Assembly: GCA_030698645.1 (NCBI GenBank)
Contig: JAUYMV010000406.1
Location: 1 to 18,333 of the forward strand
DNA from: Mesorhizobium sp.
GTDB lineage: Bacteria > Pseudomonadota > Alphaproteobacteria > Rhizobiales > Rhizobiaceae
DNA: 18,333 nt
Reading direction: 5' to 3'
In this document: piece after piece, positions 15,098 through 18,333 of the stretch
Numbering within the stretch: position 1 is the stretch's first letter
Layout: each line of letters begins with the position of its first letter
Position numbers and translations under genes: made by a program
The notes under the pieces: generated by a model
Seen by the model: the letters and a program-made list of their open reading frames with translations, nothing else
Database searches by the model: none
What the model was told of the DNA's origin: nothing

Positions 15098-15604
15098 CTA
15101 CTTGCAGGCCGAGATTTCCTGCAGCGCGGCGGAGATGCCGCTCAGCGAGAAGACGTAGCTCGTCGGATTGCCGCGCCGGGACTTCGCCGCCACCTTCATG
15201 TCGGATCCGGCGCGCATGGCGGCGATCAGCTGCGGTTCTTCCGCGGCGTTTTCCATCCAGGCGCGGTTTTCCTTGGTGAACATGGAGAATTTCCGATCGC
15301 CAACCGTCACCTCGACCTTGGAGTTCTCCTGGAAACTGTACGAGGCGTTGAACTGCGGTTCGAACGTGACGTTCTGGCCGGGCTTCTGCGATACCACGAA
15401 GAACATCTTGTCGCCGTGGTCGAGCGTCGGCGGCTGCTTGTCGGTCGGCCGCGACAGCGTGTAGCAGACCTTGCCCTGCGCATCGTTGTAGTTGTAGAGC
15501 GCCCAGGCGTTCTTCTGACCGATCTTCGAGATGTTCTGCGCCGCCGCGCCGCCGCACACCGCGATCATGGCGCTGGTCGTCAGAAGGAGCACTGTCTTTT
15601 TCAT
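15098..15604 (-). CDS. Invasion-associated locus B (IalB) family periplasmic protein
   Basis: The 168-residue protein begins at the ATG at 15604 (MKKTVLLLTTSAMIAVCGG...), where an AGGGA ribosome binding site stands 5 bases ahead and a signal peptide of about 22 residues ends AAA before QN. The mature part matches the IalB family: WALYNY near the start, CYTLSRPTDK with Cys47, a middle all-beta region (FFVVSQKPGQNVTFEPQF, KVEVTVGDRKFSMFT) and the second conserved cysteine, Cys167, two residues from the end; the two may form a disulfide. IalB was described in Bartonella as needed for erythrocyte invasion, yet relatives are widespread in non-pathogenic alphaproteobacteria, so this copy does not imply virulence. 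It may be read with rlmN or alone. Regulatory boxes upstream are listed separately. Confidence 0.88.
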   Translation of the reverse strand: MKKTVLLLTTSAMIAVCGGAAAQNISKIGQKNAWALYNYNDAQGKVCYTLSRPTDKQPPTLDHGDKMFFVVSQKPGQNVTFEPQFNASYSFQENSKVEVTVGDRKFSMFTKENRAWMENAAEEPQLIAAMRAGSDMKVAAKSRRGNPTSYVFSLSGISAALQEISACK

Positions 15605-15686
15605 GATTCCCTGCCGCAATTCCTGTCGGTCGCCCGGAGCGAGGCGTGTCGGCGCTTTTCGCTGCGCCAGATTTCGCTCAATTTGA

Positions 15687-15712
15687 TTAAATCCCGGTTA
15701 CGAAATGGTTAC
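15687..15712 (-). promoter_or_regulatory. Three 11-bp-phased TTAA/TTAC boxes (CtrA-like) upstream of the IalB gene
   Basis: Boxes TTAA (15687-15690), TTAC (15698-15701) and TTAC (15709-15712), as read on the plus strand, are separated by exactly 7 bases each. The CtrA consensus of alphaproteobacteria is TTAA-N7-TTAA(C), so each adjacent pair is a near match (one or two bases off). On the minus strand the GTAACC unit repeats at 11 bp. The array lies 83-108 bases before the IalB start codon and is the only gene start it could serve on that strand. Confidence 0.4.
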
Positions 15713-15861
15713 TTTTCGCACAGAGTTCCAGGCTCATACCGATCCGGTGCCGCGCCTTGCCCATTGTGTGGCCGCGTCGGCACCCCGCTTCTCGTCCCTT
15801 CCTGCGAGTTAGAGACGCATGAAAACGGCAAGAGTTTGACCCCGCGCCGGGCGCCGGGGCG

Positions 15862-15880
15862 AAAAGCCGCAGTCCGCGGC
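15862..15880 (-). terminator. Rho-independent terminator of the ykvA-like gene
   Basis: On the minus strand GCCGC, a 5-base loop and GCGGC (stem 15866-15880) are followed at once by TTTT (15862-15865). It begins one base after the stop codon of the DUF1232 gene. The stem is short but the placement and T tract are right. Confidence 0.6.
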
Positions 15881-15881
15881 C

Positions 15882-16253
15882 TTACCCGACGTCCGCGAGG
15901 GCTTTCTTGGCAGCGGCGCGGTGCGACGGCTTGATGCTGGAGCGAATCGACGTGATCGCCGCCGTGAGGACCGCGATATCGTCGGTGAAGCCCGCGCCGA
16001 TCAGGAAATCGGGGATGATGTCGAAGGGCAGCACGAAATAGGCGAGGGCAGCCAGCAGAACACCGCGCACACGCATCGGCGTCTTCGGATCGAGCGCGCA
16101 GAAATAGGCAGCGACGACCTCGTCCATGAACGGCATGTAGCGCGCCGCCCGCTTCGCGGTGCGCCAGAAGTTCGCACGGACACGCGCCTCGCGGCGGCGG
16201 GTCTCGTCCGAAGCACCCGGCGCGAGGATCTCGCCGATCTTGGTTTCGTCCAT
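15882..16253 (-). CDS. YkvA-type DUF1232 membrane protein
   Basis: The 123-residue protein contains the DUF1232 core at about 60-96: a hydrophobic segment LLAALAYFVLPFDIIPDF (67-84) followed by GAGFTDDIAVL (87-97), with the invariant Pro-x-Asp...Ile-Pro-Asp and Asp-Asp pairs. The function of this family is unknown; it is small and probably membrane-associated by one or two short helices. The N-terminal 45 residues are charged and helical. A GAGGAGACC ribosome binding site precedes the ATG at 16253. It follows the pterin dehydratase gene after 69 bases that include a 7-bp hairpin, so the two are likely one transcript, ended by the terminator right after its stop. Confidence 0.88.
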   Translation of the reverse strand: MDETKIGEILAPGASDETRRREARVRANFWRTAKRAARYMPFMDEVVAAYFCALDPKTPMRVRGVLLAALAYFVLPFDIIPDFLIGAGFTDDIAVLTAAITSIRSSIKPSHRAAAKKALADVG

Positions 16254-16270
16254 GCACCGGTCTCCTCGAT

Positions 16271-16294
16271 CCGGCCGCGACAGGATACGGCCGG
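16271..16294 (-). repeat. Hairpin between the pterin dehydratase and ykvA-like genes
   Basis: CCGGCCG (16271-16277) and CGGCCGG (16288-16294) form a perfect 7-bp stem with a 10-base loop, immediately upstream of the ribosome binding site of the next gene. No T run follows, so it is more likely an intercistronic stabiliser or attenuator than a terminator. Confidence 0.5.
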
Positions 16295-16322
16295 GAATCG
16301 ATGTGGGCAGCGCCGCGCCGCT

Positions 16323-16637
16323 TTACAAGCCGTCTGAACGAGCGGCTCCGGCGAAACGGTTCATCTTGCGGGCAAGTTCCACGTCGAGTTCGGTGACGCC
16401 GCCCCGGTCATGCGTCGAGAGGCTGACCTTCACGGTCCTGTAGGAATTCGACCAGTCGGGATGGTGATCCATCTTCTCGGCGGCCAGCGCGCTTCGCGTC
16501 ATGAAGGCGAAAGCCTCGCTGAAGTTGCGGAACTCGAAGTTCTTTTCGATCGATTTGCCGTCCGCGCTGCCATTCCAGCCGTCGATGCTGCCAAGCGCTT
16601 CGGCTAGCGCGGCCGGGTCGAGTCGTTCTCGTGCCAT
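16323..16637 (-). CDS. phhB: 4a-hydroxytetrahydrobiopterin dehydratase (pterin-4a-carbinolamine dehydratase)
   Basis: The enzyme dehydrates 4a-hydroxytetrahydropterin, recycling the cofactor of aromatic amino acid hydroxylases; some bacterial members instead act in molybdopterin metabolism. The 104-residue product has the family signature EKMDHHPDWSNSYRTVKVSL (54-73), with the catalytic histidines His58, His59 and, further on, His76 in STHDRGGVTELD. Length is normal. The ATG at 16637 has GAGGT 9 bases ahead. No phenylalanine hydroxylase gene is visible in the window, so the physiological partner is unknown here. It is upstream of the DUF1232 gene in the same direction. Confidence 0.93.
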   Translation of the reverse strand: MARERLDPAALAEALGSIDGWNGSADGKSIEKNFEFRNFSEAFAFMTRSALAAEKMDHHPDWSNSYRTVKVSLSTHDRGGVTELDVELARKMNRFAGAARSDGL

Positions 16638-16720
16638 TTCTGAACTACCTCGCGTGAGGGCCGTGACCCTTCAAGGATAGCGTCCGCGGGCGTTTCGCAC
16701 AGCCCCGTCCGTCGTGACGC

Positions 16721-17320
16721 CTAGCGCATGAACCGGTAAGCGCTGTTCGGCACCGCCGTGTGACCAGCATGCCGTGCGCCCTCGGCGGACGCGAGGGACC
16801 AGGCTTCCTCGACGATATAGGGACCGCCGCCGATCGAATCGCGCGACGACATCAGCACGAAGCGTCCGACCTTGAAGGGCGCGGTGGCGAAATTGCCGCG
16901 CGCCGACAGGTAGTGCGCAACGTCGATGGCGCCGCTGTTGCGCAGCCGCGCCAAAGTCACGTGCGGGACGAACTTGCGCGGGTCCGATGGCGCGCCGCCG
17001 CGGGTGCATATCCGGTCGACTTCGGCCTGGAGCGCGCTCAGCTCGGGCGAGGCAGCGAACGCGGCATAGACCGAATGCGGCTTCTTGGATCCGAATGCCC
17101 CGACGCCGGACAAGGACAGGTCGAAGGCCGGTCGGCGGACACGGTCCAGTGCCTCGACGATTTCGTCGGCGACATGGCCCTCGACATCGCCGATGAAGCG
17201 CAGCGTCATGTGGTAGTTTTCGACGTCGATCCAGCGGGCGCCGGGCAGGCCGCCGCGCAGGAGCGACAGCGAGAGCGCGGCATCACGAGGTATTTCGAGG
17301 GCGGTAAAAAGACGTGGCAT
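16721..17320 (-). CDS. thpR: RNA 2',3'-cyclic phosphodiesterase (2H family)
   Basis: ThpR (formerly LigT) hydrolyses RNA 2',3'-cyclic phosphate ends to 2'-phosphate and can ligate tRNA half-molecules in vitro. Both catalytic HxT motifs are present in the 199-residue product: HMTLRF at 37-42 and HVTLAR at 120-125, with the beginning MPRLFTALEIP typical of the bacterial enzyme. The ATG at 17320 follows a strong GAGGAGGT ribosome binding site; the frame extends upstream to 17383 but without support. Size is close to the usual 180-200 residues. It is 102 bases downstream of the SGNH esterase gene on the same strand and may share its transcript. An RNA repair role is inferred from the family. Confidence 0.93.
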   Translation of the reverse strand: MPRLFTALEIPRDAALSLSLLRGGLPGARWIDVENYHMTLRFIGDVEGHVADEIVEALDRVRRPAFDLSLSGVGAFGSKKPHSVYAAFAASPELSALQAEVDRICTRGGAPSDPRKFVPHVTLARLRNSGAIDVAHYLSARGNFATAPFKVGRFVLMSSRDSIGGGPYIVEEAWSLASAEGARHAGHTAVPNSAYRFMR

Positions 17321-17422
17321 GACTGCTACCTCCTCGAATCGATCTCGCACCTGCAGCGAATCATCGATTGCGGGGACGGGCAAGAGATTAATTCCGGATG
17401 CCCCGCATCGCGATCACCGCGA

Positions 17423-18067
17423 TCATTGCGCAGCCCGTCTCGCTTTCATCGCGGCTTCGATGACGGGCAGCGCCCGTTCGGCCATGCGTTGAACGCCCCT
17501 GGCGTTGGGATGCATGCCATCCTCCAGAAGGTATGCGCGATCCGCGGCGACCCCGTCGAGGAAGAACGGATAGAGCGCCACCCCATGTTTCGCGGCCAGA
17601 TCCGGGAAGATCGAATTGAACTGGCTGGCGAATTCGGCGCCGAGATTGGGCGCCGCGAGCATGCCCGCCAGCAGCACGTCGATGCCCCGCGCCTTCAGGC
17701 TGGCGATCATGGCGTCGAGGTTCTTCCTGGTGATTTCCGGCGGCAGCCCGCGCAGCATGTCGTTGGCGCCGAGCTCCAGGATCACGAGGTCGGTTCCGTC
17801 GGGCACCGACCAGTCGAGACGCGACAGTCCGCCGCTCGAGGTGTCGCCGGAAACGCCGGCATTCGCGACGCTGACGTCATGGCCACGCGCCTTCAGCGCC
17901 GCTTCCAGGCGCTGCGGAAATGCTTCGTCCGGACCAAGCTGATATCCGGCCATCAGGCTGTCGCCGAAGCCGACGATTCGGAACGTATCGGCGGAGGCCG
18001 CCGTCGGCTGTGCCAGAAGGACAAGTGCCGCGGTGCAAAAAGCGTGCACGAAATGTTTGAATGCCAT
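17423..18067 (-). CDS. tesA: Periplasmic SGNH-family esterase, TesA/arylesterase type
   Basis: The 214-residue product from the ATG at 18067 has a signal peptide (1-26, ending ASA before DT) and the four SGNH blocks: GFGDSLMAGY with the nucleophile Ser37, the oxyanion Gly at 73-75 (VSGD), GAND with Asn102, and DGMHPN with the Asp183/His186 pair. This is the TesA/lysophospholipase L1 fold, active on acyl esters and thioesters in the periplasm. The frame continues upstream to 18325 through the ybbA start, which is shadow sequence. As in many proteobacteria it is divergent from ybbA, here with only 64 bases between starts. The ribosome binding site is weak. A 6-bp hairpin (17407-17423) overlaps the stop codon but lacks a T run. 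Confidence 0.93.
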   Translation of the reverse strand: MAFKHFVHAFCTAALVLLAQPTAASADTFRIVGFGDSLMAGYQLGPDEAFPQRLEAALKARGHDVSVANAGVSGDTSSGGLSRLDWSVPDGTDLVILELGANDMLRGLPPEITRKNLDAMIASLKARGIDVLLAGMLAAPNLGAEFASQFNSIFPDLAAKHGVALYPFFLDGVAADRAYLLEDGMHPNARGVQRMAERALPVIEAAMKARRAAQ

Positions 18068-18131
18068 CGCATGGAACCCATATGTCGGCGACCGATACCG
18101 TCTTCGCCTTCCCATATAGGACCGATTTGCC

Positions 18132-18333
18132 GTGACAGAAGCCGTCATCGAACTGAACGACGTATCGCTGACGCTCGGCCAGGGCCCGTCGCGGGTGCAT
18201 GTGCTGAAAGGCGTCAGCCTGGAGGTCAGGCGCGGCGAAGCCACGGGTATCGTCGGGCCTTCCGGCTCCGGCAAGTCGACCCTGCTGATGGTGCTGGCCG
18301 GGCTCGAGCGTGTCGATGCCGGCATCGTCCGCG
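18132..18333 (+). CDS. ybbA: ABC transporter ATP-binding protein YbbA, 5' part
   Basis: The first 67 codons of an ATPase subunit run off the right edge. The visible part reads [15 protein letters not shown] at the start, the A-loop region, and the Walker A motif GPSGSGKST at about 49-57. The GTG start at 18132 follows AGGA (about 9 bases ahead). Together with the divergent TesA-like gene this matches the ybbA/tesA arrangement of many proteobacteria, in which YbbA pairs with a large MacB/LolC-type permease (YbbP) encoded just downstream; that gene would lie outside the window. The Walker B and signature motifs cannot be checked. Confidence 0.88.
   Translation, partial: MTEAVIELNDVSLTLGQGPSRVHVLKGVSLEVRRGEATGIVGPSGSGKSTLLMVLAGLERVDAGIVR

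Noticed and set aside
15098..15604. IalB similarity as a sign of a pathogenic organism
   Set aside because: The family is common in free-living and symbiotic alphaproteobacteria, so it carries no weight for virulence.
15605..15881. 277-base gap examined for a tRNA or small RNA gene
   Set aside because: No cloverleaf, no T-loop or anticodon arm pattern; only the phased TTAA/TTAC boxes and the terminator stand out.

Overview
The window is GC-rich, densely coded chromosomal DNA from an alphaproteobacterium, most likely order Hyphomicrobiales and close to Mesorhizobium/Phyllobacteriaceae. This rests on the ffh - chorismate mutase - rpsP order, the IalB-family protein, the small porin-like outer-membrane protein, the zinc-ribbon metallopeptidase and the tesA/ybbA divergence. 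The genus is inferred from gene order and protein style only. No tRNA, rRNA, CRISPR array, insertion sequence, integrase or phage gene was seen. It reads as core genome plus one metabolic-uptake operon.

Layout. Positions 1-2487 (minus strand) hold the SRP/ribosome operon: ffh, a GNAT acetyltransferase, an AroQ-type chorismate mutase and the first codons of rpsP, with 4-base start/stop overlaps at the first two junctions. Positions 2730-3812 (minus) encode a zinc-ribbon HExxH metallopeptidase, divergent from a periplasmic MltB-type lytic transglycosylase (4135-4929). That gene converges on argG (4986-6209, minus) across a strong hairpin. An exported protein of unknown function (6429-7394) is divergent from argG and converges on a TRAP transporter operon.

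The TRAP operon (minus, 10796 to 7410) is dctP (Tat-exported binding protein), a 12-bp-stem hairpin, dctQ, dctM and a previously easy-to-miss 54-residue two-helix membrane protein. A promoter and a set of ATGCT/AGCAT inverted arms lie upstream of dctP. Divergent from it is a LysE/RhtB exporter (11069-11716), followed by an Omp25-like beta-barrel gene (11837-12493).

Positions 12560-15604 (minus) run IalB-family protein, rlmN, a four-helix membrane protein (4-base overlap with rlmN) and a second GNAT acetyltransferase. An 11-bp-phased array of three TTAA/TTAC boxes, resembling CtrA sites, sits upstream of the IalB gene. Positions 15882-16637 (minus) hold a pterin-4a-carbinolamine dehydratase followed by a YkvA-type DUF1232 protein with a clear terminator. 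The window closes with thpR (RNA 2',3'-cyclic phosphodiesterase), a TesA-like SGNH esterase and, divergently, the truncated start of the ABC ATPase ybbA.

I found no convincing new multi-gene system. The best leads are the unannotated 54-residue protein at the end of the TRAP operon, the hairpin-tuned dctP/dctQM junction, the phased CtrA-like array, and the exported orphan protein at 6429-7394.
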